Shown here: positions 9,628 to 18,344 of the stretch, one piece after another | Numbering within the stretch: position 1 is the stretch's first letter | Layout of the letters: each line of letters starts with the position of its first letter | Source of the DNA: Bacteroidota bacterium | Lineage (GTDB): Bacteria; Bacteroidota; Bacteroidia; Bacteroidales; VadinHA17 | NCBI GenBank assembly: GCA_016718875.1 | Contig: JADKBL010000003.1 | Coordinates: 211,304 to 275,303, forward strand | Reading direction: 5' to 3' | Length of the DNA: 64,000 bases | Program-made: the position numbers and the translations under genes | The notes under the pieces: model-generated | Seen by the model: the letters and a program-made list of their open reading frames with translations, nothing else | What the model was told of the DNA's origin: nothing | Databases searched by the model: none

Positions 9628-10395
9628 ATGCCATTTATTGATACACATACACATCTTTATCTTCCTGAATTTAATGAAGACAGGGATGAAGCAATAGAGA
9701 GGGCTGTCACTGCAGGGGTATCCAAAATGCTAATGCCTAATATTGATATACATTCTGTCGGCAGAATGCTGGAGACAGAAAACCGCTATAAAAGCGTATG
9801 TTATTCAATGATAGGTCTTCATCCCACCTCAGTTAAAGAGGATTATCTTTCACAGCTGGAAGAGCTTGAAAATATCTTTACCCGATACAAATTCATTGCA
9901 ATAGGTGAAATTGGAATTGATCTTTACTGGGATAAGACTTTCCTTGCTGAACAGATTATTGCCTTCCGAAGACAGATTGCTTTCGCACTTGAACGAAATC
10001 TGCCTGTTGTGATACATGCCAGGGACTCATTCCCTGAGGTTTTTTCTGTTCTGGAGGAGTTTGCAGGACAAGGGTCAAAAGGAGTCCTTCATGCTTTCAC
10101 AGGAAATAATGATGATGCAAAAAGAGGCATCGCCCTCGGGTTTAAACTTGGCATTGGAGGTATTGTAACATTTAAAAACTCAGGTCTTGACAAGGTCCTG
10201 GAAAATATTAAGCCTGAAGATATTATCCTTGAGACAGATTCACCCTATCTTGCACCGGTACCACACAGGGGAAAACGAAATGAGAGTTCGTTTCTTTGCA
10301 TTATTAATAAAAAGATTGCAGATATTTACGGAATGAAAGAGGAGGAATTGGAGAATATAACTTATGCCACTTCTTCAAGCCTTTTCAATCTTTGA
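9628..10395 (+). CDS. tatD: TatD-family metal-dependent deoxyribonuclease/hydrolase
   Basis: Metal-dependent hydrolase of the amidohydrolase-fold TatD family, reported to act as a 3'-5' exonuclease in DNA repair. The 255-residue protein shows the first metal site DTHTHL near its N-terminus, the signature AIGEIGIDLYWD, the histidine in VIHARD, the C-terminal LHAFTGN, and LETDSPYLAP. All are in the family order, and the length is normal. It is followed after 9 nt by the asparaginase gene, so the two are probably co-transcribed. Which TatD paralogue (TatD, YcfH or YjjV type) it is cannot be settled by eye. Confidence 0.9.
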   Translation: MPFIDTHTHLYLPEFNEDRDEAIERAVTAGVSKMLMPNIDIHSVGRMLETENRYKSVCYSMIGLHPTSVKEDYLSQLEELENIFTRYKFIAIGEIGIDLYWDKTFLAEQIIAFRRQIAFALERNLPVVIHARDSFPEVFSVLEEFAGQGSKGVLHAFTGNNDDAKRGIALGFKLGIGGIVTFKNSGLDKVLENIKPEDIILETDSPYLAPVPHRGKRNESSFLCIINKKIADIYGMKEEELENITYATSSSLFNL

Positions 10396-10404
10396 AAGTC
10401 CCAT

Positions 10405-11445
10405 ATGAAAAAAACAAGTAAAGAGACCTCCCTGCTGATAATCTACACAGGAGGAACCATCGGAATGGTTCATGATCCGGAAACCGGATCGCTTGTCCCG
10501 ATTGACTTCAGATATATTTCGGAGCATGTCCCTGAATTAAAAAAATTCGGTTATGATCTCCATTCGGTATCATTTGATCCTGTTATTGATTCATCAAATA
10601 TTGATCCGGGTGTATGGGTAAGAATGGCAGATATCATCGAGGAGAGGTATGATGATTTTGACGGATTTGTTGTTCTGCACGGAACTGATACAATGGCCTA
10701 CAGCGCCTCTGCCCTTAGCTTCATGCTGGAAAACCTTAATAAACCTGTGATACTGACCGGATCGCAACTCCCCATTGGACTGCTCAGAACTGATGGTAAA
10801 GAGAACCTTATCAATGCAATTGAAATTGCTGCTGCAAAGGAGAACGGAGCTGCTGCAGTACCTGAAGTTTGCATCTATTTCGACAACAAACTATCACGTG
10901 GGAACCGGACAACAAAGTTGAGTGCTGAGCATTTTGATGCATTCAATTCTCCCAACTATCCCTTTATTGCAGAGGTAGGCCTGCACCTTAAATACAACAG
11001 GAATCATATTACCCTTCCTCAGAAAAACCACAAACTGATTGTGAATAAGGTTTTCAATACAAATGTTGCAATACTGAAACTCTTCCCGGGAATAACGAGG
11101 AACCTTGTGCAGGCTATTGTAAATACCAAAGGTCTGAAAGGACTTATAATTGAGACATTCGGCTCAGGCAATGCACCTACCTATGACTGGTTCCTTGAGG
11201 AACTTCTCAGATTCATTAAGAAAGGAGGCATCATACTCAATGTAACACAATGCCATGGAGGCAGTGTTGAGATGGGACTTTATGAGACAAGCAGGCAGAT
11301 GCTTTCGGCCGGCGTTGTAAGCGGGAAGGACATAACATCTGAGGCTTCGGTGACCAAGCTGATGTATCTGCTGGGAAAATACACATCGAGGGAGGATGTT
11401 ATAAAAGGTCTGAACAGATCACTTGCAGGAGAAATATCCTTTTAG
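10405..11445 (+). CDS. ansA: Type I (cytoplasmic) L-asparaginase
   Basis: Hydrolyses asparagine to aspartate and ammonia. The 346-residue protein has no signal peptide. The N-terminal catalytic threonine motif is IYTGGTIGM, and the second catalytic set is LHGTDTMAYSASAL; both are diagnostic of the bacterial type I/II asparaginase superfamily. The length and missing leader favour the cytoplasmic type I enzyme. It follows tatD after 9 nt. Its 3' end contains a promoter-like sequence for the downstream tRNA-Ser. Confidence 0.92.
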   Translation: MKKTSKETSLLIIYTGGTIGMVHDPETGSLVPIDFRYISEHVPELKKFGYDLHSVSFDPVIDSSNIDPGVWVRMADIIEERYDDFDGFVVLHGTDTMAYSASALSFMLENLNKPVILTGSQLPIGLLRTDGKENLINAIEIAAAKENGAAAVPEVCIYFDNKLSRGNRTTKLSAEHFDAFNSPNYPFIAEVGLHLKYNRNHITLPQKNHKLIVNKVFNTNVAILKLFPGITRNLVQAIVNTKGLKGLIIETFGSGNAPTYDWFLEELLRFIKKGGIILNVTQCHGGSVEMGLYETSRQMLSAGVVSGKDITSEASVTKLMYLLGKYTSREDVIKGLNRSLAGEISF

Positions 11446-11453
11446 TAATTTTA
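11422..11453 (+). promoter_or_regulatory. Promoter-like sequence for tRNA-Ser inside ansA
   Basis: CTTG (11422-11425), 20 nt, then TAATTTTA (11446-11453) approximates the Bacteroidota TTTG-N20-TAnnTTTG consensus. It is placed about 20 nt before the mature tRNA 5' end. The last base of the -7 element differs from consensus (A for G). Confidence 0.45.
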
Positions 11454-11472
11454 CGCCCCCAAAGTAACCATT

Positions 11473-11560
11473 GGAGAGATGCAGGAGTGGTTTAACTGGC
11501 ACGCCTGGAAAGCGTGTGTTCCTCAAAAGGGAACCGGGGGTTCGAATCCCCCTCTCTCCG
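11473..11560 (+). tRNA. tRNA-Ser(GGA)
   Basis: A class II tRNA of 88 nt. The acceptor GGAGAGA pairs with TCTCTCC, discriminator G. The anticodon stem CACGC/GCGTG encloses CTGGAAA, giving anticodon GGA (reads UCC/UCU). A long variable arm is visible, and the T-arm is GGGGGTTCGAATCCCCC. CCA is not encoded. A strong hairpin follows immediately. Confidence 0.95.
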
Positions 11561-11695
11561 CAAAGCTTAAATGAAATCCTCCGCCAACAGGCGGAGGATT
11601 ATTTGTTTTATCAAAGACACAAGGAAAGCTCGCGTTCCGCAGTGGCAGCAGATAAAACAAATAAAAAACCCCGCAGGGGTTCATTTAAGCTTTGC
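11560..11695. repeat. Composite inverted repeat downstream of tRNA-Ser with two different terminator hairpins
   Basis: The left arm begins at the tRNA discriminator base with GCAAAGCTTAAATGAA (11560-11575). It continues with a perfect 11-bp hairpin (AATCCTCCGCC, loop AACA, 11575-11600) and TATTTGTTTTATC (11600-11612). The right arm is the exact reverse complement of the two outer blocks (GATAAAACAAATA at 11651-11663 and the 16-mer at 11680-11695), but encloses a different hairpin (CCCCGCAGGGG, about 11669-11679). So two copies of one terminator-like cassette face each other with unlike stems. The right copy forms the last codons, the stop and the terminator of the esterase gene at 11681. Confidence 0.85.
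11575..11609 (+). terminator. Terminator of tRNA-Ser
   Basis: A perfect 11-bp GC-rich stem (AATCCTCCGCC/GGCGGAGGATT) with loop AACA is followed by ATTTGTTTT. It lies 14 nt after the tRNA 3' end. Confidence 0.75.
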
Positions 11696-13795
11696 AGGAC
11701 GGTCCCTCCCGGGATCACCACAGGTAATCCCCCTCTCCACAACAATCTTCCTCCCGGCCAGCAATAACTCAAGATCAGGCAGATCATAGTACTTAAGCAC
11801 ACAGGGTACGATCACTCCAAGATTATCAGGTGTAAAGTGTGTTCTGACTATAGTTTCCCAGGAATCCAGTGTATTCATGAGATATACTTTTGAGAAACCG
11901 CCATCTATTAAAGCTGCATGTATAGCTGCCGGTCCGGCTTGATCCGAAGCAAAAAGTTCTGTACTACTATCTGTTTTCAGCACCGTTCGCAGGTAGTTCC
12001 TTGCAATTACCATATCTTCAGCCCTGTAGCCAAGTAATGTCTTACCTGCGTAAATGGGAAGTTTTGCCACAAAAAACTCATAATTTAACTGTGCACCGTT
12101 TTCTGGTGTCCTCAGCTCCCCTGTATTTGTCACATCCACAACCATTACGGCATAACCTTCACTTATTTTCTGAAAAATAAATTTTTGGTTTTTCGAGATC
12201 TCATTCATTTTTCCGAAACAACCTGAAATAATTATTGTCGGATTTCCTTTGATCCTGATCTTTCCAGGTTTGATTATCAGTGCCGGTAATTTTAGATTCC
12301 TGTCCCGGTTAATGAGATGCTTCTCAATCTTAAGTCCTTCCCAATTAAAGGTACCTTCATAACTGCCGCCATTAATATTGCCCGGATTTTGATATCCAAT
12401 CAGTTCAGCAGCTTTCTCAGATATCTCAGAACCTGTACTATTTTCTAAAAACTCCATTTTCTTCTTTCTGACCTGTTCCAGCATTTCAACTGCATAATCA
12501 AGGATGCTTTTTTCTCCTTTAAAATATGACAATACCTGTCCAGTAGCAGTGACATATGTTTCCTTCAAAGGGATCAAAGGATATCTCAGAGTATCTGCAT
12601 CAATAACAGACGAATCACCTTTCAGCCACCAGTTCATCCACCGCACATTTGCCTCGAGTGAAACCTGTGGCATTCCATGATCGCCCGGAGCAGCAAATTG
12701 TCTTGTTCGCTCAGCTGCACCGAGGACTTTATACATTTCATGAAGTTCAGAAGCTGCAGTCTTTGATCCTTTATATGAAAAGAAATCATCATATGTTGAA
12801 AGGATCTGAACCGGCATTGGTGCAGACATGAAAAGGAAATCCTGCTCTTCAATTCCGGCTTTTCCTTCTGAATAAAGTTGCTGGCATCCATCCTGACTTC
12901 CGATCGTGCGGAACTTTTCTTCAGTGGTTGCAATGTAACTGCTGGGGACAGATACTTTTATCCTTGGATCGAGGGGTGCAAGATAAGTTGCCTGGGTTCC
13001 TCCGCCCGACAGTCCTGTTATACCTATTTTTGTCACATCAACCTCACTCCTGCTGCACAGATAATCAATACTTCTTATATTATCCCATGCTTCCCATGCA
13101 ACCATTGTCGAGCCAAGCAGGAGTAACTTCTCATTATATAGTTCATGCTGACTTGTTGTGCTCTGACATAATGAGTTCCCAATGACATCAGGGTACTTCC
13201 CCTGTAAAATCTGACATCTCTCTCCCTGGCAGACAGGGTCAACCTGCAGTACCACATACCCGTTTAATGCAAAGTATCTTCCGATTGTCTGATAAACACC
13301 TCTCCCCTTTGCATCATATGAATGTCCTGGCATATGCAGAACAGCGGGAAATGGTCCTTTCCCTTTTGGAAGATAGAGCAGTGCTGTAACATGATGATTT
13401 GGTCTGCTTTCAAATGCTACTTTCTCGACAACATATTTTTCATTTTCAATTTTTCCTGTTACAAGCGGATTAAGAGGTGTTTTCTCAGGAAACGGCCCCA
13501 GCAATTTTATGTATTCCGCCTTGATTTTATCGAGATATAAGATCAGCTTCTCCCGTGATTTCAGGCTCTCTGCCACTCTTTTTCTCCTTGAATCAAATTG
13601 CTCCTTCAGTATTCCGTTCAGGAAATAATTATACTGGACCGAATCAAGCTTCCCTGAAAAAAGATACGACTCACTGAGAGGAATCAGATCGGGAATTTTT
13701 ATGGGAGAAATCTGACCCTGCAATAACTGCATCGAAACAAATGCTAAAATCAAAGCAAATGAAGATCCAGTAATTCTTTTGTTTATCTCTTTCAT
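11681..13795 (-). CDS. Secreted tandem alpha/beta-hydrolase, acetylxylan-esterase-like
   Basis: A 704-residue protein, exported by a signal peptide (about residues 1-28), probably a carbohydrate esterase acting on the island's polysaccharide. The N-terminal half (about 100-410) is an AXE1/prolyl-oligopeptidase-like alpha/beta-hydrolase with nucleophile elbow GLSGGG (Ser263) and a likely catalytic histidine in GDHGMP (His373). The second half (about 480-690) looks like another alpha/beta-hydrolase fold (NPTIIISGCFGK, GYAVMVVDVTNTGEL). Its elbow region reads ASDQAGPAA and shows no serine in the nucleophile position, so this half is probably non-catalytic. The gene lies 28 nt downstream of the fucosidase on the same strand. 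Its last codons and stop lie inside the repeat at 11560-11695, so the native C-terminus may have been replaced. The substrate is not determinable. Confidence 0.75.
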   Translation of the reverse strand: MKEINKRITGSSFALILAFVSMQLLQGQISPIKIPDLIPLSESYLFSGKLDSVQYNYFLNGILKEQFDSRRKRVAESLKSREKLILYLDKIKAEYIKLLGPFPEKTPLNPLVTGKIENEKYVVEKVAFESRPNHHVTALLYLPKGKGPFPAVLHMPGHSYDAKGRGVYQTIGRYFALNGYVVLQVDPVCQGERCQILQGKYPDVIGNSLCQSTTSQHELYNEKLLLLGSTMVAWEAWDNIRSIDYLCSRSEVDVTKIGITGLSGGGTQATYLAPLDPRIKVSVPSSYIATTEEKFRTIGSQDGCQQLYSEGKAGIEEQDFLFMSAPMPVQILSTYDDFFSYKGSKTAASELHEMYKVLGAAERTRQFAAPGDHGMPQVSLEANVRWMNWWLKGDSSVIDADTLRYPLIPLKETYVTATGQVLSYFKGEKSILDYAVEMLEQVRKKKMEFLENSTGSEISEKAAELIGYQNPGNINGGSYEGTFNWEGLKIEKHLINRDRNLKLPALIIKPGKIRIKGNPTIIISGCFGKMNEISKNQKFIFQKISEGYAVMVVDVTNTGELRTPENGAQLNYEFFVAKLPIYAGKTLLGYRAEDMVIARNYLRTVLKTDSSTELFASDQAGPAAIHAALIDGGFSKVYLMNTLDSWETIVRTHFTPDNLGVIVPCVLKYYDLPDLELLLAGRKIVVERGITCGDPGRDRPAKLK

Positions 13796-13823
13796 ACGAT
13801 AGTTTCAAAATACTTTACAGCTC

Positions 13824-15674
13824 CTAATCCGATCCCCAGCCTGAACTCTTTATGTTTTCAACCGGGATAAGTGTAAGCGACCTCAGATACATCAGCCAGG
13901 AATCACTGACATCCTTTGGCCTGATTTTCACAGTAAAATTTCCAGATGAAGTAAGTTCGGCATAACCAACAGGAAACTCCTGAAATTCAAACAACTCCCC
14001 GGTGCAGCTTACAGTTCTTTCAAATCGCTTATCTCCTATAAATATTTCAAATTTCATCCCTTCCCATTCCCGCGGTGCCGAATAGGAAATATCTAATCTG
14101 AATTTGCCGGGCTTGTCAGCACTGACAATCCATTCTGCAAAATCTTCAGGACCCTTCCATTTTGATATATGAAACCCGCCTTTCCGGTTGAAACGTGTAA
14201 CTGCATTCCCGTGAGTTATTGCATTCAGACAGGTCAGTTCATATTTCCCGTTTTCTCCGGGTCTTACTGGTTGCGGATCAACTTCAAGAGGCCCTTCTGT
14301 CTCAAGTACAATAACAGACAAAGGATAATCCGGCGGTGCATCAGGAAGCTCAATGCTTACATTTTTCTCATTCACTTTAACTGACAGCTTTACATCTCTT
14401 TCATTCAGAGGATAAACCATAGTGATTTTATTTTTCAGACCCGTAATATTCAGAACTCCATCAGTTGGCCAATCCCGGATAAAGAGATATAGTTTATTTT
14501 CTTTAACCGTACAGTAACCCCATGGCAATTCCCCGAACGGACTTGATTCAGTTCCGTAAATTGCCTCTCCGTTCCTCTCAATCCACGATCCTGCTTTATT
14601 TAGAATATCGACTGTTGCTGACGGAATTTCGCCACTGCCTTTTGGTCCGATATTCAGAAGAAAGTTACCCCCCCTGCTCACAATTTCCACAAGCCTCTGA
14701 ATAACAGTCGCCGGACTTTTCCAGAGTGTGTCATATTTGCTGAAGCCCCATGTTGTATTTAGTGTCATAGGAGTTTCCCAGTACTCTTCAATACCACCCG
14801 CAGGCATTCCGTTGTCACTCATGCTCTGATAATCGCCTATGAACTCCTGATCATAATGACCAACTCTTCCGTTTATCAGAGTTGATGGCTGCAGATCATG
14901 AACAAGCTTTACAAACTCCAGTCCCTGTTCCGGTGTATACATTCCGCGGTCGAACCAGACAAGTCCCACAGGACCGTAAGCGGTTAGCAACTCCCTTAAC
15001 TGAGGTTTGGCTTTCTCTTCAAGATAATTATCAAATTTCTGATGATCATAAAAATCCGGGCCCCGGTCATTATCATAATCCCAGTCATTGCCATAGCCCC
15101 CCGGATGATCCCAGTCCTCACGATGTGAATAATAAACACAGAATTTGATACCTGCTTCTTTGCAGGAAATCGACAATTCTTTCAGAGGATCCCTTTTGAA
15201 AGGAGTCCAGTCAGATATATTGTATTCTGAAGCTTCGGAATGATACATTGCAAATCCATCGTGATGCTTTGCAGTTATAACAATGTATTTCATTCCGGCA
15301 CGTTTTGCAAGACTGACAATTGAGTCTGCATTGAACATAACAGGATTAAAGCTATGGGCAAGATCACGGTATTCCTGAGCCGGGATCTTAAGTTCCTTCA
15401 TGATCCATTCAGCATTTTTCCCGACAGGCACTCTCTGTCCTTTATATTCCCCTGCCAGCTGAGAATATGGTCCCCAGTGAATGAACATCCCGAATTTCGC
15501 CTCTTTGAACCAGTCGAGGCGGTGAACATCTTCCGTTTCAGATTGACTGATATCCTTAGTGCCCGATTTATTGTCAATTAAGTTTTTACACCCGGACAGA
15601 ATCATCAATTGGATACTTAAAAAGAGAAGACACAATTTAAAAAGTCTGGTCAGTGAAAAGAAGGGTTTATTCAT
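13824..15674 (-). CDS. GH29 alpha-L-fucosidase, lipoprotein
   Basis: Releases terminal alpha-L-fucose with retention. The 616-residue protein has a lipoprotein signal (hydrophobic stretch then LSGC, cysteine near residue 29), so it is probably surface or periplasm anchored. The GH29 barrel shows KFGMFIHWGPYS, YIVITAKHHDGFAMYHS, KFCVYYSHREDWDHP and VGLVWFDRG; Asp242 in the last motif is the expected nucleophile. A beta-sandwich domain occupies about 370-460. The final region (about 490-600) resembles the carbohydrate-binding-like C-terminus of this family. It is the first gene of a minus-strand pair with the esterase and diverges from the MBL-fold gene across a region with repeated TGAATAT motifs. 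Some GH29 members are alpha-galactosidase-like or act on other 6-deoxysugars. Confidence 0.92.
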   Translation of the reverse strand: MNKPFFSLTRLFKLCLLFLSIQLMILSGCKNLIDNKSGTKDISQSETEDVHRLDWFKEAKFGMFIHWGPYSQLAGEYKGQRVPVGKNAEWIMKELKIPAQEYRDLAHSFNPVMFNADSIVSLAKRAGMKYIVITAKHHDGFAMYHSEASEYNISDWTPFKRDPLKELSISCKEAGIKFCVYYSHREDWDHPGGYGNDWDYDNDRGPDFYDHQKFDNYLEEKAKPQLRELLTAYGPVGLVWFDRGMYTPEQGLEFVKLVHDLQPSTLINGRVGHYDQEFIGDYQSMSDNGMPAGGIEEYWETPMTLNTTWGFSKYDTLWKSPATVIQRLVEIVSRGGNFLLNIGPKGSGEIPSATVDILNKAGSWIERNGEAIYGTESSPFGELPWGYCTVKENKLYLFIRDWPTDGVLNITGLKNKITMVYPLNERDVKLSVKVNEKNVSIELPDAPPDYPLSVIVLETEGPLEVDPQPVRPGENGKYELTCLNAITHGNAVTRFNRKGGFHISKWKGPEDFAEWIVSADKPGKFRLDISYSAPREWEGMKFEIFIGDKRFERTVSCTGELFEFQEFPVGYAELTSSGNFTVKIRPKDVSDSWLMYLRSLTLIPVENIKSSGWGSD

Positions 15675-15696
15675 ATTTCTAATATTAATGAATAAA

Positions 15697-15893
15697 TGAA
15701 TATCTAAAAACCATTAACATATATTCAAAAATCGCTTGAAAATCAATTAAATATTTTCTTCGATTACTGATATTCATAATTTATTAAATTTAGTAATATT
15801 CAGGTAAATATTATTGCCTTATAACACCTTCGATGAATATTTTTCTAATTTTAAATTGACTTATAATGATAAATAAAATTACAATTTGAATAT
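15697..15893. promoter_or_regulatory. Divergent control region with six TGAATAT/ATATTCA heptamers
   Basis: This is the gap between the divergent fucosidase and MBL-fold genes. Perfect TGAATAT copies start at 15697, 15834 and 15887; perfect ATATTCA copies start at 15721, 15770 and 15796. The region is very AT-rich, but a rough base-composition estimate expects well under one copy per 200 bp. They may be operator half-sites for an unseen regulator. The pair at 15768-15802 could also form an imperfect hairpin (CTGATATTC with AATATTCAG). Confidence 0.4.
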
Positions 15894-16731
15894 GATATTA
15901 ACAGACAATATTCATCTGTTACAGATTGATTTTGAAATAGCTATAAGCCCTGAGAAAAATCTTCCCCGATTTGTAAATGTAATTCTGATTTTTGGAGAAA
16001 AGATCACCCTCATTGATACAGGAGTAAAGGGTAGCCACGAAAAGATCTTTGAGTACATAAAACAAAACAACAGGGATTACAATGAAATTGAAAGAGTGAT
16101 ATTATCTCATTCCCACCCCGATCATATTGGTTCTGCGTGTAAAATCAAGGAGCTGACAAATTGTAAGATCCTTGCTCATAAATATGAGGCAGAATGGATT
16201 GAAAACATTGAGATTCAGAACATGCAAAGACCAGTTCCGGGTTTCTTTAATCTTGTCGATCAGCCGGTTAAAATTGATGTTTTATTAAAAGGCGGAGAGG
16301 AATTGAAGATCAGCAAAGATGTTACCTTACAGATAATTAATTCGCCTGGACACTCCCGAGGATCGGTAAATATTGAGTTCATGGAAGATCATATCCTCTT
16401 TACGGCTGATTCTGTACCCCTGAAAAATGACATCCCGAATTATGACAGCTATAAGGAGCTGATGGTTTCTCTGAAAGCCATAAAAGAGAATACCCGCTGC
16501 AATACACTTCTCACATCCTGGACACCTCCGTTAAGATTCAGATCAGAAATTGAAAATTTAATTTCTGAAGGTGAGGAGTATATTAAGAAGATAGACCGGG
16601 CGGTTCAGGAAACATATACCGGTCAGGAATCAGAACCATTTCAATTCTGCCGGAGAACAATAGAGAAGCTGGGATTGCCGCCCTTCCTTGCCAATCACAT
16701 TACAGACAGGGCATTCAGAAGTCATATTTAA
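15892..16731 (+). CDS. MBL-fold metallo-hydrolase
   Basis: Metallo-beta-lactamase-fold hydrolase of unknown substrate, about 279 residues, cytoplasmic (no signal). The metal motif is SHSHPDHIG (HxHxDH), a later histidine ligand is in NSPGHSRGSV, and an aspartate ligand is in FTADSVP. The ATG at 15892 is taken as the start; a TTG two codons earlier (15886) is in frame but less likely. It is 14 nt from the following GH172 gene, so the two are probably co-transcribed. A sugar-lactone or thioester hydrolase role would fit the neighbourhood but is only a guess. Confidence 0.8.
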   Translation: MILTDNIHLLQIDFEIAISPEKNLPRFVNVILIFGEKITLIDTGVKGSHEKIFEYIKQNNRDYNEIERVILSHSHPDHIGSACKIKELTNCKILAHKYEAEWIENIEIQNMQRPVPGFFNLVDQPVKIDVLLKGGEELKISKDVTLQIINSPGHSRGSVNIEFMEDHILFTADSVPLKNDIPNYDSYKELMVSLKAIKENTRCNTLLTSWTPPLRFRSEIENLISEGEEYIKKIDRAVQETYTGQESEPFQFCRRTIEKLGLPPFLANHITDRAFRSHI

Positions 16732-16745
16732 ATCATTTTAATACC

Positions 16746-17879
16746 ATGAAGAAGTTAATCTTTTTACTAATAAGCCTGTTTCTGATCGAAGCAGTAAGCG
16801 GCCAGGAGATGTACAGGCTGCCGGAAAATACTTCAACCAGATGGGCAAGTGCCGAGAACTGGAAAGCAGAAAAAGGCAAGGGAGGAATGAGAAACGGCGG
16901 ACGGAAGGGTTCTCCATGTTATACACTTAAAGCCGGGGCAACACAGATACTCGCTGAATCATCCGGTTCGGCCGGCATAGTAAGAAGGATATGGATTACA
17001 ATCGACAAACGTACACCAAAAACGCTCAGAGGTATTAAGCTCGAAATGTTCTGGGATGAAGCCAAAACTCCTGCCGTTTCTGTTCCGCTGGGTGATTTCT
17101 TCGGACAGGGACTTGGTGAGATGAAAGCTTTTGAAAATGACTTTTTCTCAAGTCCTGAAGGGAGAAGCTTCAACTGCTTTATCCCGATGCCTTTCAGAAA
17201 AAGCATGAAAATACAGGTCACAAATATCAGCGATGAAAATATTGTGATGTTCTATGATGTAGATTATACCCTGGGCGACAAGCTTGATAAGGATGTCCTC
17301 TATTTTCATGCCTTCTTCAATCATCAGGAAAAGACAATTCCCCGATCTGACTATGAAATTATTCCGAAACTAAACGGAAGGGGCCGTTTTCTGGGAGTGA
17401 ACTTCAGTGTGATAGCAAATATGAATAATTATCTGACAACCTGGTGGGGAGAAGGTGAAGTAAAAATGTATGTTGACGGCGACACAGATTACCCTTCACT
17501 CAGCGGAACAGGGACTGAAGATTATATTGGAACAGGATACGGACTGGGTGAATACTGTCACCGCTACCAGGGTTGTACTTTTGCTGATCATAAGGGCATG
17601 CGATTTGCTTTTTACCGCTACCATGTTCCCGATCCCGTAATATTTTACAGTGATCTGAAAGTTACAATCCAGCAGATCGGTTTTACAACAGACAAGAAAG
17701 TTATGGAACAACTATCCGGACTGGGTAAGCCAATAATAGCCACAGGTGAAAAACCGGAACCAATCGACTTTTCAGTCCCCCATAATTATATAATGTTTGA
17801 GAGAAGTGATGACTATGCAAGCTGCGCCTATTTCTATCTTTCTGAACCGGAGAATAAACTTGTAAGGCAGCCATTCTGA
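16746..17879 (+). CDS. GH172 (DUF2961) glycoside hydrolase
   Basis: A 377-residue secreted protein (signal peptide about residues 1-19, ending VSGQ). The DUF2961 core is plain from SGSAGIVRRIWITID, VSVPLGDFFGQG, FNCFIPMPFRKSMKI and SLSGTGTEDYIGTGYGLG. DUF2961 is now CAZy family GH172, whose characterised members act on alpha-fructofuranosides, difructose anhydride I or D-arabinofuranosides. The conserved glutamate in GTEDY belongs to the active-site region of the family. It follows the MBL-fold gene closely and ends before a long non-coding stretch with a hairpin repeat. The substrate in this organism is unknown. Confidence 0.88.
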   Translation: MKKLIFLLISLFLIEAVSGQEMYRLPENTSTRWASAENWKAEKGKGGMRNGGRKGSPCYTLKAGATQILAESSGSAGIVRRIWITIDKRTPKTLRGIKLEMFWDEAKTPAVSVPLGDFFGQGLGEMKAFENDFFSSPEGRSFNCFIPMPFRKSMKIQVTNISDENIVMFYDVDYTLGDKLDKDVLYFHAFFNHQEKTIPRSDYEIIPKLNGRGRFLGVNFSVIANMNNYLTTWWGEGEVKMYVDGDTDYPSLSGTGTEDYIGTGYGLGEYCHRYQGCTFADHKGMRFAFYRYHVPDPVIFYSDLKVTIQQIGFTTDKKVMEQLSGLGKPIIATGEKPEPIDFSVPHNYIMFERSDDYASCAYFYLSEPENKLVRQPF

Positions 17880-17885
17880 TAAAAA

Positions 17886-17970
17886 GGTAATCCTGAATGG
17901 GGATCTGAGTTACTCCGGATTACCAACAGGCAGATTGCTTTGTCCCGCCCCGGCGGGACAAAGCAATGAC
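17886..17970. repeat. ATCTGAGTTACTC hairpin element, left copy
   Basis: A conserved block (ATCTGAGTTACTC, GATTACCA, CAGGCAGATTGC; 17903-17938) is followed by a long perfect stem, GCTTTGTCCCGCC with GGCGGGACAAAGC (17937-17964), then AATGAC. An outer pair GGTAATCC/GGATTACC (from 17886) adds a second possible stem. The same block with a different but equally complementary stem occurs at 19231-19300. It could terminate the MBL-GH172 transcript. Confidence 0.75.
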
Positions 17971-18344
17971 CTTAGCGGCATCAGGCTGCGTCTGCGCCCT
18001 CTGCTTCAGCTTTTCCGCATTTTTATTTCCCCCTTTTTTTTTCCTTCCCGTTTCTTAAATTTGTACAATTATTTTGGGGTACTATACTGAGGAGACACTT
18101 TGATGAGGCTTTGACTGCTTTGTTGGTGATGAATATTTAGGAGTTACTAATTGTAGAAATCAATAAAGGAAAATTATTTCTCTGGAATTAAGAATATGAT
18201 TTTCACATCTCTCTAACTATCTTGGACGGGCTCTTTCAGTGAGATTTCAAGATAAGTACAGATACTTAGAATCCATAATTTTACACTAACTTCAGAACCT
18301 ATCATTTAATCTCTAAACGTTAAAGTATGAGGACATGTCGAAAG
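17971..18344. other. Non-coding stretch before the TPR remnant
   Basis: No supported gene, RNA or promoter was seen here. It contains a T-rich run near 18028-18045 and scattered stops in all frames. The stretch looks like further decayed sequence belonging to the interval between the two hairpin repeats. Confidence 0.4.

Noticed and set aside
11600..11663. Riboswitch or T-box upstream of the esterase or tRNA
   Set aside because: The structure is explained by two inverted terminator cassettes; no conserved riboswitch core is visible.
11696..11740. Possible tRNA remnant (GATCCCGGGAGGG) at the esterase 3' end
   Set aside because: The T-arm resemblance is too weak, no acceptor or anticodon arm could be found, and the sequence codes for the esterase C-terminus.
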